From NCBI GenBank assembly GCA_007859745.1, contig SMLU01000001.1, forward strand, positions 682,001-746,000: a stretch of DNA of 64,000 nucleotides, given 5' to 3'. The notes under the pieces were generated by a model that was given only the letters and a program-made list of their open reading frames with translations, made no database searches and was not told the DNA's origin. This document shows positions 20,422 through 30,500 of the stretch, one piece after another. Both the position numbers and the translations under genes were made by a program. This DNA comes from Phycisphaerae bacterium RAS1. Lineage in GTDB: Bacteria; Planctomycetota; Phycisphaerae; UBA1845; Fen-1342. The stretch's first letter is position 1. Every line of letters starts with the position of its first letter.

Positions 20422-21432
20422 GTGACGCGAACGTGTGCACTTGCGCTTCTTCTGGCGATGGTTGCGGCGGCGGGCTGCGCGAAGAAAGACCGTCCAGCGC
20501 GCGTCGAGGTCGAGCCGGAAATCGTCCTGCTCGATGAGAGCGAGTTCGACGAATTCGCCGGGCGCGTCGCCGAGGCGCTGACGGCGTCGCTGGCGGCGCG
20601 CGACGGCGCGACGGCGGATGCGGCGACGACGCGGCTCGTTGCCGGACCGCGACCGGCGGCCGACGACGGCGCTTCCCAACACGACGTGCAGGCCCTCGCT
20701 GCCGCGCTGGCGGCCGGGTTGAACGATCGCATGAGCGGCAGGGCAGTTTTCAGAGAATCCGCGGCTGACGCGGCAACGCTCACGGCGGAGCTGAGCCTGT
20801 CGCCGGCGGAAAACGGGGCCAAGTCGCTAACACTGGTCGTTCGGGAGGCCGGCACCTCGGATGCGCTCGTGCGCGAGTCGATTCTGGTCCAGCCGCCGCC
20901 GGTCCTGGCGGAAGCGCCGCCGCGACGGTCCGCCGGAGCGCGCGCGGGCGAGCCGCAGCGCAGCCCGCGTCCGTCCGCGTCCCGTAGCCACACCGCCGAC
21001 CGGCAGTCAGATGAGAACGCAGATTCGCGCGAGGGCGAGAAGCCCCGCCGCCGCAAAATCAACATCGATGCCGACCCGCGCGGCCTGCTCGAGTTCATCC
21101 GCGAACAGGCGCCGTGGAACGCGCAGCGCACGCTCGGCGATCCGGGCGGCGAGACGATCTTCGTTGACGACGGCGCGTGGAAGCGGCATCGGCTGCTGGG
21201 GCAGCACACACAGCGCACCGCTGACGGCCGCCTGCGCGTGGAACTGGACTTCCGCGCCCGCCAGCGCCGCGGCGACGCGAATCTGCGAGTGGTGCTGATG
21301 GATGAAGCGGGCTCTCAGATCGAGGTGACGCCGGTGCTGCCCTACCGGTTCCTGCCGGACTACACGACGACGGTGGTGGTTACGTCGGTTAGCAAGGCGG
21401 CGGCGGGGTACGTCTGTTTGATTGACGACTGA
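20422..21432 (+). CDS. Putative lipoprotein of unknown function
   Basis: 336 aa from a GTG at 20422. The first residues form a lipoprotein signal (ALALLLAMVAAAGCAKK) with lipobox AAAGC, so membrane anchoring at the Cys is likely. The long open frame upstream (from 19990) is non-coding spacer. An N-terminal domain of about 130 residues is followed by a low-complexity Pro/Arg/Ser linker and a C-terminal domain (INIDADPRGLLEFIREQ ... LLGQHTQRTADGRLRVELD ... YTTTVVVTSVSKAAAGY). The two-part layout recalls LpoB-like and YcfL/DUF1425-like envelope lipoproteins, but I cannot confirm this. Confidence 0.7.
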   Translation: MTRTCALALLLAMVAAAGCAKKDRPARVEVEPEIVLLDESEFDEFAGRVAEALTASLAARDGATADAATTRLVAGPRPAADDGASQHDVQALAAALAAGLNDRMSGRAVFRESAADAATLTAELSLSPAENGAKSLTLVVREAGTSDALVRESILVQPPPVLAEAPPRRSAGARAGEPQRSPRPSASRSHTADRQSDENADSREGEKPRRRKINIDADPRGLLEFIREQAPWNAQRTLGDPGGETIFVDDGAWKRHRLLGQHTQRTADGRLRVELDFRARQRRGDANLRVVLMDEAGSQIEVTPVLPYRFLPDYTTTVVVTSVSKAAAGYVCLIDD

Positions 21433-21484
21433 TCTGGGATTGCGGATCTTTCGCAGACGAGCAACCTCCGCAAGGCAAACGCCC

Positions 21485-22348
21485 TCATTGAACTTCGGCG
21501 GTCGAAGGCTCGAGTTTCTTGTCTATCTCACTTGCGAGGTTCTCCGCAGCGGTCGTCGTGCGGATGACCTCGATGTCGTAAGTGTTGAACTCCTTGATCG
21601 CTGATTCCAGATCCTCGCGCATCAAGTCGAATTCCGAGGGCGTTTGATCGCTAAACGCACTGGCAAACTGGTCCGCAAGTAACACGTATCGCGTCGCCTT
21701 TCCGTCGACCTTTGCCCGCAGAAACTCAGGCAGCCGCTGGATGACCTTCGGCAGGCGCTCGATTTCATTAGCGGTGTGGCCGATCTGATTCGCTACCTCC
21801 ACTTTGTCAATCGCGAGCAGTTCGCCATCTAGGACTTGTCGGTACGCAATCCAGAGTCGATTCTCGTTGATAACTACGTGCGTGTGCTTGCGAAGTCCGC
21901 GTTGGACGAATCGTCTCGCCACCGCGAGTTGCCGAAACCGACCCGTCGGACGTGTGGCCGCCGGCTCCTCGCTCGGCCGCGGAGCGACCAATCGGCTGAA
22001 GAGCGACTCGAGCACGGTGCCAAAATCGCTCTCGCCAGTGGATATCGAAAGGGGCCGCGTGAGGAGAATCGGTCCGTTGCACAGGCCTTCGAGATATCTC
22101 AAGAACTCGCTGCTTCTGCGGTCCGGCTGAAAGAGCGGATATGCACTTCCCTTGATTTCCTCTTGAAAGAAGGCCTTCCATGAATGCCAAGTCGGCGTGT
22201 CGACGATTTTTTGTTTGGCGGCGTGCGGGTTCAACTTGAACTCAAGTCTGCCCGTTTCCTGGTCCTGCAGGATTACTCCAACGTTCAGCGGCTCCATCCG
22301 ATCAGCATCCGGTACATATCGGATCAGCAGGTAGCGATACTCGTTCAT
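21485..22348 (-). CDS. DUF3037 family protein, partner of a HipA-like kinase
   Basis: 287 aa with the family N-terminus YRYLLIRYVPDADRMEPLNVGVIL. Base composition and codon use are visibly less GC-rich than in neighbouring genes. It starts inside the last codons of the HipA-like gene (ATGA overlap, 22345-22348), so the two were one translational unit. HipA-like/DUF3037 pairs are a recurrent two-gene cassette; a regulatory or defence role is suspected, not known. The partner kinase gene is broken here by an insertion sequence, so this gene may have lost its function or promoter. Confidence 0.8.
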   Translation of the reverse strand: MNEYRYLLIRYVPDADRMEPLNVGVILQDQETGRLEFKLNPHAAKQKIVDTPTWHSWKAFFQEEIKGSAYPLFQPDRRSSEFLRYLEGLCNGPILLTRPLSISTGESDFGTVLESLFSRLVAPRPSEEPAATRPTGRFRQLAVARRFVQRGLRKHTHVVINENRLWIAYRQVLDGELLAIDKVEVANQIGHTANEIERLPKVIQRLPEFLRAKVDGKATRYVLLADQFASAFSDQTPSEFDLMREDLESAIKEFNTYDIEVIRTTTAAENLASEIDKKLEPSTAEVQ

Positions 22349-22980
22349 CGCCGTCGCCCTTTCCTGTTTGGCAAGTCAGGAAACAAGTTCCGGGATTTCT
22401 CAATCTGGTCAAAGAGCGTCGCGCGTCGGGCTTTAAGAAAGTCGACGAGCGCCCGTCGTTCGCTCTCGTTGGGCCGGTCGAGCTCTTGCGGAATTCGGTC
22501 GACCACCGAGTCGATGAAATAGTCGGGCAGTGTCTTAATCTTGTCGCACCACGTCCGCACGGCATCCCAATCCGTCAGAAACTCTCGATAGGTGTTTTGC
22601 TTGTGGTCCATATCGAATAGTGCCGCAATATCCTTGCCAACGGCGGTTAACCGCGGTGCACCGGCCTCGATTCCGGCCGTTGGGCGGGGCCGGTAAAAGC
22701 ACGCGTTACCATGATCATAGAGAAACAACCGGCCGTCGGCATCGAGGGCCAAGTTCCGCCGTTTCGGTGAAAACGCGCGGTCGTTGTTGGCCACGAACAA
22801 ATCGAAGATGATTGCACCGTGGATCTCGAGTGAGTGGGTGTCCACGTACTCCTTCAAACGTCTCGCGGTCGCCGGCGGTTCCGACATCGCCTGGTCTTTC
22901 CGAAACAGCGCAATCAGGGCGGTCCAACCCTCCTGATTACGGTACGCAAGCACAGGAGGCAGGTTCAAGCCGAGGGCGCG
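22345..22980 (-). pseudogene. HipA-like kinase, 3' part (interrupted by IS)
   Basis: About 210 codons from the IS edge to the stop, beginning LNLPPVLAYRNQEG. It keeps the kinase motifs IFDLFVANNDRAFSP (catalytic D and N region) and LFLYDHGNACF (metal DHG). The missing N-terminal part is at 24395-24717 on the other side of the insertion sequence. Joining the two across the target site restores THIGIAL-GLNLPPV in frame. Without excision the protein is not made intact. Confidence 0.85.
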
Positions 22981-24394
22981 GGGTCGGCATCAACTTAGTG
23001 GGTAAAAGACAAAGGCCCTGGCCTCGGTTTCAATGGCGTGGGGTTTGAGCGAGCCATTGGCCAAGGAGGGCCAAACGTGGATCTTACCAGCGTTGCCGAG
23101 CAGGTGTTGGCGTTTTGCGGGGAGGATGGGGTTTTGCTGTCGGATGATTTGACGCAGGTGGAAACGGCGGTTCTGGAGGCGGTTCGGCGGATCGGGGCAA
23201 GAGCGGTCGAGCTTCATTTGGGGCGGCAGAAGCTGGGGTATGAGGGAACCAGCCGGGTGTGCGGGTGCGGCGGGGCGCAGCGGTTTGTGGATCAGCGGCC
23301 CAAGCTGATTGCGACGCAGATGGGTCAGATCGGGATTCGGCGTGCGTACTACCGCTGCCGGTCTTGCGGCCGGTCGGCGTTGCCGTACGACGAGCGGGTG
23401 GGGTTGGGGGCGGGGGCCGAGAGCGTCGGTCTGGCGAAGGCGGCGGCGCTCTTGGGGATTGAGAACACGTTTGCCAGCGCCGCGTCCACGTTGTACGCGC
23501 TGACCGGTCAGCGGCTGAGCGAAGCGACGATTGAGCGGCTGACGGAGCGGGTGGGCGGGGTGGCGGCGCAGCAGGAGCAGCAACGGGCCGCGGCCATGGC
23601 GGAGTGGAAAGCGCCGCCGGCGGAGGCGTCGCCGGAGACGTTCTATGTGACCGTGGACGGCGTGCAGGTGCACCAGGCGGACGGCTGGCACGAAGCCAAG
23701 TGCGTGGCGTGCTATTGGGATCAGCCCGGCCAGCCCGCCGGCGTGGATCGCGAAGTGCGCTACGGGGTGCGGTTTGAAGGCGCGGCGGCGTTCGTGTCGT
23801 TCGTCTGGGAATTGGCCTGTCGCTGCGGCCTGGAGCGGGCCCGGCGCGTGGTGCTGCTGGGCGACGGGGCGCGGTGGATCTGGGAGCACATCGGCGGGTT
23901 GTTGAAAGAGGCGGTCTGCATCGTGGACTGGTATCACGCGATGGAGCACGTGTGGACCTGCGGGCGGGCCCTGGGGGGCGAGCAAACGCCGGAAACGGCG
24001 AGCTGGGTGAAATCGATCGAAACGCTGCTGTGGGACGGGCAGGTGCGCGCGATTCTCGACCAGTTGAAGGCCGAGCGCTGCGGCACGCGCGCCAAGAACA
24101 AGCGGGCGGCGTTACAAGCCCTGATCACCTACATCGAGAACCAGGACGATCGATTGGCCTATGACCGCTTCCGAGAGATGGGCCTGGACATCGGCTCGGG
24201 CCGGGTCGAAGCGGCCTGCAAGCACGTGGTCGCCCTGCGAATGAAACGCTGCGGAATGCGCTGGTCCAAGGCCGGATCCCAAAACGTCCTCTCGCTCCGC
24301 GTCGCCCACCTCAACAGCGACTGGGAGCGCGTCTGGAACACGCGACCGTTAGCCAGGGTCGCCTGAAAACTACCCACTAAGTTGATGCCGACCC
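22981..24394. mobile_element. ISKra4-family insertion sequence
   Basis: Complete element of about 1.41 kb. The terminal inverted repeats are perfect over 24 bp: 22981-23004 starts GGGTCGGCATCAACTTAGTG and 24371-24394 is its exact complement. The flanks share AGGGCG (left AGGGCGCG, right AGGGCGAT), consistent with a short target duplication of 6 to 8 bp. It interrupts the HipA-like gene. Perfect ends and an open transposase frame point to a recent insertion. Confidence 0.92.
23038..24366 (+). CDS. ISKra4-type transposase
   Basis: 442 aa DDE transposase. It has a Cys-rich zinc-binding region (RVCGCGGAQRF and YYRCRSCGRSALP), then the catalytic core with FYVTVDGVQVH (first Asp), VVLLGDGARWIWEHIGG (second Asp), VDWYHAMEHVW and GSGRVEAACKHVV (Glu). 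The start may be the GTG at 23038 or a GTG near NVDLTSV. It fills nearly the whole IS and appears intact. Confidence 0.9.
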   Translation: MGFERAIGQGGPNVDLTSVAEQVLAFCGEDGVLLSDDLTQVETAVLEAVRRIGARAVELHLGRQKLGYEGTSRVCGCGGAQRFVDQRPKLIATQMGQIGIRRAYYRCRSCGRSALPYDERVGLGAGAESVGLAKAAALLGIENTFASAASTLYALTGQRLSEATIERLTERVGGVAAQQEQQRAAAMAEWKAPPAEASPETFYVTVDGVQVHQADGWHEAKCVACYWDQPGQPAGVDREVRYGVRFEGAAAFVSFVWELACRCGLERARRVVLLGDGARWIWEHIGGLLKEAVCIVDWYHAMEHVWTCGRALGGEQTPETASWVKSIETLLWDGQVRAILDQLKAERCGTRAKNKRAALQALITYIENQDDRLAYDRFREMGLDIGSGRVEAACKHVVALRMKRCGMRWSKAGSQNVLSLRVAHLNSDWERVWNTRPLARVA

Positions 24395-24717
24395 AGGGCG
24401 ATTCCGATGTGGGTTGCGACGATCTCGTTCGCGACGGTATAAGGAAAATCCGGGTTGTTCTTTTTCCCGAGGAACTGGACGTTATAGGTAGTTTTCTCGC
24501 CCGACTGCCCGCCCAGCGGATCACCCGGGGTTTCGATAATCTCGCAAATGTACGACACGGTCGCTCCGGACGTGAGGCCCCGCGCGAGCCGCGGGGGCGC
24601 ACCGACCGCCCGGAGAATAACGCTCCGACTTGGCCCGTCAACGCCTCGCTCATCCGCACCCGCACCCCCCATGCCCGTTGCCGTTGCCTTCGGAATAATG
24701 CCCGTGCTTGTTCGCAC
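24395..24717 (-). pseudogene. HipA-like kinase, 5' part (interrupted by IS)
   Basis: N-terminal portion of the kinase, with RAVGAPPRLARGLTSGATV, VSYICEIIETPGDPLGG and VANEIVATHIGIAL just before the IS boundary. The start is either ATG 24717 or the ATG at 24672 (MGGAGADE). Both overlap the 3' end of the radical SAM gene by tens of bases. After the boundary the frame runs into IS sequence for four residues and stops. Confidence 0.82.
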
Positions 24718-27040
24718 CGCCGCCTGAGCCGCAGCATCCGCCGCTGCCGCCGAGAATCCGCACGCCGGGCATGGCCGCGGCGCCGCTCACGACCTTCAGC
24801 GCCCGGCGGGCGCGGTCGTTGCGGTCGCCCTGCGTCGAGCCGACCCACTCTTCGCCTTCGTCATCCTGGAAGCCGTTGCGGTTGGCCCAGGGCATCACCG
24901 CGTTCGGATGGCTGCTGGGGCGTAGCGCGATGTTCGGATTCTCGCGCTGCCAGTCGGGATTGGCCTGGCTGTACATCTTTTCGATGAACGGACGATACGT
25001 CGGCCCGCTGTTGATCGTGCAGAACGGATAGACGCCGTCGGGCGTGGCGTACTGGATGATGCAGCGGCGGACGCGCTCGATGTCGTAGTTGTAGCGGTCC
25101 ATGAAGTGCATGCCGGCGGTCATCAGCGTGCGGAAGGTCTTCTTGCCGGAGTCGCCGCGGCCGACGTGCTTGTCGGTCAGGCCTTTGAGCGCGTGCATGA
25201 ACGTGAACGGCGTGATGCGCGTGTCCATCTCGCGCCAGCGATAGCTCTTCAGGAAGTTCCAGACCAACGCGAGCTTGTCCATCGTCGTCGCCCGGCCGTG
25301 CGGACGGGTCTTGGCGATCTTCGCGTGCAGCTCGTTCATGCCGCCAAACAGCTTGGCCACGTCGAAGAGCTTCGGAATCGGAATCGCCTCGCGCTCCGGC
25401 GTCACGAAGAAATAGGTGCCGAAGGCGCAGTCGCTATGGCAGCTTGGGCGGATTTTGGGCTTGCCGTCCAGCGTTTGGAGAATGCGCGACAGCGGCGTCA
25501 GAAACGAGAGCGGCGTGAAATCGCGATGCGGATCGGCCTCTGAACACTTGGCCAGGTCGTGCGCCAGGTCGCCCAGCGTGTAGCGTTTGCGCTCCAGCTC
25601 GCGGCGGTTGATTCGGCCGGTGAAGACGACCGGCTGGTAGCTGATGGCGCTCACCACGTCGACGTTTTGCACGGCGAACTTGAAGATCGTCGCGACCTGG
25701 TCGTCGTTGAAGTTCTTGATGATGGTCGGGACGAAGCAGATTTTCAGCCCGAACTTTCGGCAGTTCTCGATGCACTCCAGCTTTTTCTCGAGCAGCGGCT
25801 CAGCCCGCACCTTCTTGTAGATGCGATCGTCCAGCCCGTCGAACTGGAGATAGAGCGTGTGCAGGCCGGCTTCGGCGGAGCGCTCGGCGAAGTCCGGATT
25901 TGCGTGCGTGATGCCGTTGGTGGCGATCTGCACGTGCGAGAAGCCCATTTCGTTGGCCTTGCGGACGATCTTGTGGAACTCGGGGTGAATCGTCGGCTCA
26001 CCGCCGGTGAACTGAATCGCCGTCGCCGGGTACGGATGCTGGTTTCGCAGCATCTGGAGCATTTCGACGACCATCTCGTAGGTCGGCTCGCTGACGTAGC
26101 CGGCGGTATTGCTGTTGGCGAAGCAGACCGGGCAGGTCAGGTTGCAGCGGTTGGTCAGGTCCATCTGCGCCAGGCACGACGCCGAGATGTGCTGGTTGCA
26201 CAGGCCGCAGTCGGAGGGGCAGCTATAGGCCTTCTCCACCTGGGGCTCGAGCACGCCGGCCTCGTCCTGAAAGGCCATGCGCGTGCTCTTGATGTAGAGG
26301 TAGGCGTCGGTGCTGATCTTGTCGCGAAAGTAGCCGTGCTCGGGGCAGGTCTTGTCGATCAGGACTTCCTTGCCGCGCAGGTAGTAGCGGCCGAGGATGT
26401 TGCAACTGCACTCGGGGCAGAGCGTCTCGACGGTCTTGGGCAGCTCCTTGACGATCGGGCGGATGATGAAGCCCTTGTGCGTCTTGCGCGGCTGCTTAGG
26501 ATCCTGGTAGCCGGGCTTGTTCTTGACGAACAGCACGTCGTTGTAGGCCTCGCGGTATTCGCCGCAGTTGCCGCAATTGAAGCTCAGGTAGATACGATCC
26601 TCGGCCGGCTCGTACTCGAACTGGCCGGGGACGGTGTCGTCGCACTTGGTGCAGTGGAACAGGCCCTTCCACGGCAGGCCCTTGACGCCCTTCTGAACCG
26701 GCGCGTATTTGCGCATCCCCACCTTGTATTTCTCGATTTCGGTGACGGCGTCGGCTTCCGTCGCGGCTTTCCGCTTGATCTCGTGAATGGGCCGGTGCAA
26801 GACGCCGCTGCGCTGCTTGGGGTCGAAGCTGACCGCCGCCGCGCCGTCGGGCGGGAGCATCGCGGCCCCGCTGTCATCCGGCTCGGCCAGGTCGCGGTTC
26901 ACGTCGGTGCGTGCGGCGTCGTCGACCACGTGCTGGTGGCAGACCTGGTGGAATTCGCCGTGAAAACGCCGGTCGAACGTCTCGGCACAGGCCTGGGCGT
27001 CGACTTCCAGTTCCACTCGCTGCGGCTTGACCTCGGGCAT
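24650..27040 (-). CDS. Radical SAM enzyme, Tes (tetraether lipid synthase)-like
   Basis: 796 aa from the ATG at 27040 (MPEVKPQ). The radical SAM [4Fe-4S] cysteines are C299, C303 and C306 in RCNLTCPVCFANS, with the GGEPTIHPEF motif after them. Upstream is a Cys-rich domain typical of the Tes-like group: LCPECSCNILGRYY, IDKTCPEHGYF and, earlier, FHCTKCDD and FNCGNCGEY; then SCPSDCGLCNQH. The C-terminus is a Gly/Cys/His-rich tail (GGCCGSGGG, GGCGCG). Archaeal Tes joins lipid tails through C-C bonds, and related bacterial enzymes are candidates for membrane-spanning lipids. Being next to a PlsA-like activase supports a lipid role, but the substrate here is an inference. Confidence 0.8.
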   Translation of the reverse strand: MPEVKPQRVELEVDAQACAETFDRRFHGEFHQVCHQHVVDDAARTDVNRDLAEPDDSGAAMLPPDGAAAVSFDPKQRSGVLHRPIHEIKRKAATEADAVTEIEKYKVGMRKYAPVQKGVKGLPWKGLFHCTKCDDTVPGQFEYEPAEDRIYLSFNCGNCGEYREAYNDVLFVKNKPGYQDPKQPRKTHKGFIIRPIVKELPKTVETLCPECSCNILGRYYLRGKEVLIDKTCPEHGYFRDKISTDAYLYIKSTRMAFQDEAGVLEPQVEKAYSCPSDCGLCNQHISASCLAQMDLTNRCNLTCPVCFANSNTAGYVSEPTYEMVVEMLQMLRNQHPYPATAIQFTGGEPTIHPEFHKIVRKANEMGFSHVQIATNGITHANPDFAERSAEAGLHTLYLQFDGLDDRIYKKVRAEPLLEKKLECIENCRKFGLKICFVPTIIKNFNDDQVATIFKFAVQNVDVVSAISYQPVVFTGRINRRELERKRYTLGDLAHDLAKCSEADPHRDFTPLSFLTPLSRILQTLDGKPKIRPSCHSDCAFGTYFFVTPEREAIPIPKLFDVAKLFGGMNELHAKIAKTRPHGRATTMDKLALVWNFLKSYRWREMDTRITPFTFMHALKGLTDKHVGRGDSGKKTFRTLMTAGMHFMDRYNYDIERVRRCIIQYATPDGVYPFCTINSGPTYRPFIEKMYSQANPDWQRENPNIALRPSSHPNAVMPWANRNGFQDDEGEEWVGSTQGDRNDRARRALKVVSGAAAMPGVRILGGSGGCCGSGGGANKHGHYSEGNGNGHGGCGCG

Positions 27041-27069
27041 TGGCTCTCCAACGATCAAGAAGAAAACGA

Positions 27070-27228
27070 CCACGGAGACACGGAGGCACGGAGAAGACAA
27101 AGACGGGGATAGTGGGCTTGAGGGGCAAACGGCGCGAGGGCGTGCGCAAGACGGCGCGGTCCTGTGGCGCTAGGGTCCTTCGTCCCTGCTTCCCGCATTT
27201 CTCCGTGTCTCCGTGACTCCGTGGTTCA
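27070..27228. repeat. Minisatellite inverted repeat (CACGGAGA units)
   Basis: Units of CCACGGAGACACGGAGGCAC at 27070-27095 and the complementary TCTCCGTGTCTCCGTGACTC at 27200-27222 flank the 190 bp spacer between the radical SAM gene and the 94 aa gene. They can form a long stem. The spacer has no gene. Confidence 0.75.
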
Positions 27229-27230
27229 AT

Positions 27231-27515
27231 TCAATTCACAAGAACGCCTTCCAACTCGCTGCGAATCCCGTCGCGCTCCAGCGTCGCGCCGGCGTTCAGC
27301 CGTTCCAGAAGCGCCGCGATGCGGGCCTTCGGGCCGTCGCCGGGCGGGACGAAGCCGTCGAAAACGTGCTGGCCGTTCATGGCCTGCTCGATGGCGTCGT
27401 CGCGCTCGTGCTCCTCCAGCTCGCTGAAATAGACCACGCGGTACGCGCCCGCGCCGGGCGCGTCGCGGTAGATCTCGAACATCACCTTGGCGGGCGCGGC
27501 GGATTTCGCATTCAC
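27231..27515 (-). CDS. Small conserved-looking protein of the dehydratase locus
   Basis: 94 aa soluble protein (VMFEIYRDAPGAGAYRVVYFSEL ... EQAMNGQHVFDGFVPPG ... IAALLERLNAGATL). It begins 8 bp after the giant activase gene on the same strand, so it belongs to that operon. No family is recognised. Its place between the activase and the radical SAM gene suggests an accessory role. Confidence 0.75.
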   Translation of the reverse strand: MNAKSAAPAKVMFEIYRDAPGAGAYRVVYFSELEEHERDDAIEQAMNGQHVFDGFVPPGDGPKARIAALLERLNAGATLERDGIRSELEGVLVN

Positions 27516-27522
27516 GTCGTCA

Positions 27523-30500
27523 TCATACCTCGATCAACTGCCCGTGCCGCTCGCGCGAGACCTCCTCGCGCAGGTTCATTTCGATCATCGAAAGCTTCTG
27601 CTCAATCTCGGCCATGCGCCGCTTGCGGCTGACGAGCCGCTCGCGGTAGCGCTTCAGGAAGTAGCCGATCGTCTCGATGCGAATCTTGATCGACCCGGAC
27701 GGCTTGTTCTCGTCGATGTCCTTGAAACAGAAATAGGGCGTGCCGCTGTTTTCGATCACTTCCTCGACCACCGTGTAGATCGGAGCGTCATGGCCGCACT
27801 TGAAGCTCGACAGCTCCAGCGCCACCAGGTTTGGATGCCGGGCGGCGTACTTGGCCGCCCAGACCTTGCGGCTGGTGTTCTCGCTGTAGCTGTTCTTCCA
27901 GGCGTCCTCGATCGAGAGCGGGCTGCGGAAATCGCGGGCGCGCACCTCGTCGCCGAAGAGCCGCTCCAGAATGTCCGCATCAAGCGGCAGGCAATCCTGC
28001 GTGAGAATGGGATAGCCGAGCTTCTGAAGCTCGTCGCAGATTTCGTGATTCAGCCCGGGGTCGTTGTGATAAGGCCGCGCCAGCACGACCACCGCCAGCC
28101 GGTCCTCGCGCTCAATCGCGTCGAGCACTTCGCGGGCTTTCTCACGCATGCGACGGTCGTAATCGGCCAAAGCGGCCAGGCCGGCCTGCACGGCGCGGCG
28201 GCTCTCCTCCTCGCTGACGCCGATTTCATCCTTGAAGGCGTTGTACATCTCGCGGGCCGCCAGTAGCGGCTTGCACAGATCGACCAGGGGGTTGACGTAC
28301 TTCACGCCAAGCTGGGCGAAGAGGTCGCTTTCCTTGGTGAACGCCGCTTTCACGGCTTCGGGTGTGATCGCGACGGTCGGACAGGCGCGGTGCGACTGAC
28401 ACCCTTCCAGAAAACTCGGCAAGGCGTCGATCATTGGGAAAAAGATGCAATCCAGCGGCGGCACGCTGCGTGTAGGGTGGGCCGTGCCCACCTCTTGCTG
28501 CGCCCCGGGCGCGGCTGGCTCATGCTGGGCATGGCCCACCCCACAGGCCTGTTCCCTGTTCCCTGTTCCCTGTTCCCTCTTCCGCGGCGTGTGCTTGTGA
28601 TAAAGGAGGTTGTGCACATGCGGAATCCCGATCTTGCTCGGGAAGCAGGGATCGATCGAGCCGCGTTTGGCGCCTTCCTTGTACATCTCCTCGCTCGTGT
28701 AATCCGAATAGACGAGGTTGTCGGCCTTGATGCCGAGGCTCTCGAACCACGCCATGAAGAACGGCGCCGTGCTGTAAATGTTCAGCAGCCGCGGAATGCC
28801 GACGCGATACGTCGCCCGCCGCCGCATGAGTTGCGCGCGTGACGCCCCATGCGCCAGCTCGCCGTCAGCAGCGCCGTTGTTTCCTTGTTCCTTTGTTTCC
28901 TTGTTCCCCTTCCACGGAATCCTCAGCCACGAAAGCCGCGACGGCCTTTCGGCGGGAATCGGATCGGCGACGCTTGCCGCTCCGGTCGGCTTGAAGACGT
29001 CCTTCGCGGCAATCTCAACCAGGTTCGGATTGGCTTTTTTGACCGCGTCCAGTCCGGCCTTGATGTCGCGCATGTCGTTGACGTCTTCGACCGTGCCCTT
29101 CTCGCAGGTCGCGATGATGAGACGCTGCTCCCCTTCGAGCAGCGGCACCTTCGACTTGCTCTTCTTCACGGATTCCGCCGTGCCGCGCTTGATGCGCGAC
29201 GGCCGGCCGTCTTCGCCCGGCACGCGGCTGGTGTGCGTAACCAAGTCAATGCCCGATTGTGAATTGCCATTGTCGGCCGCGGCCACCACCGGCAGCGCGA
29301 CCCCCGCGCCCCGCGCCCCGCGCCCTGCGCCCTCCCCCGCAGCGGGCGACGCGCCCTCACTCTCCGATTTCACATCGATGAACGTGCGCAGGCATTTGTT
29401 CTTGCAGAAGTAGCAGCGCGTATTCTCGTCGCGCGTCGTGCGATACTGAATCTTGCTCACGCGCTCCAGCCCGATGAACGTCGTCTTCAGCCCCTGCTCG
29501 TCCCACAACCGGTGCGCTTCGATCGCGCAGCCGATCGCCCCGCTTTCGCCGCAATGCTCGTGAACAATGACATTCGGCGTCAGGCCGGTGCCGGGGAAGC
29601 GCGACTCGATGAAATCCACCTGCGATTTCACCGCCGCCAGGTTGTGCTGCGTGCCGCCTTGCAGGACGAAATTCGTCCCCAGCTTGGCGATGTTCGGAAT
29701 CTGCGAGACGTAGAGCCAGATGTTCTTGGGCAGCACCGCCGCCAGCCCCGCCATGATTTCGTGCGGCTGCCAGCCCTGCCGCTGGAAATCGACGATGTCG
29801 GACTGCATGAAGACCGCGCAGCCATAGCCGAACTCCGGCATGGCTTCAGCTTCAAACGCGCGGTCGGCGAATTGCTCGACCGGAATGTTGAAGGTCTGCG
29901 CGGTGGATTGCAGGAAGTAGCCGTTGCCCGCCGAACACTGCGTGTTCAGCTTGAAGTCCTTCACCTGGCCGTGCTTCAGAATGATGAGCTTGATGTCCTG
30001 TCCGCCCACGTCGACGATCACGTCAGTCTGCGGATAGAAGTGCAGGCAGGCCTCGGTATGGGCGACGGTCTCGACCAGGGCCGTGTCGCCGCCCAGCACG
30101 TCTTTGAGAATGTCCTTCGCATAACCGGTCGTGCCGACGCCGAGGATTTCGAGCGTGCAGCCCTGTTCGGCCATCTGCTTTTCGATCTTGCCGATGATCT
30201 CGATCGTGTCCTCGATCGGATTGCCCTTTGAGAGCTGGTACGACTTCGCGATCACCTTCTTGTCGACGTCGAGCAGCACGCCCTTGGTGCTGGTCGAGCC
30301 GCCGTCGACGCCCAGAAACGCCCGCACGCGCGTGCCCGAGGCGTATTTCGCGGGCGACCAGGGCTTCTTGCGGAAGCGTTCCTTGAACTCGGCCAGGTCG
30401 TCGGCGCCTTTCGAGAGCCCCTTGGCGCCACGCGAGAGTTTTTCCTCGATCCGGCCATGCGTGACGTACCAAAGGAGATCGTCCGGCCCTTCGTACACGC

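Noticed and set aside
25559-27112. A 517-codon plus-strand frame opposite the radical SAM gene
   Set aside because: Antisense shadow; the radical SAM cysteines and motifs are on the minus strand.
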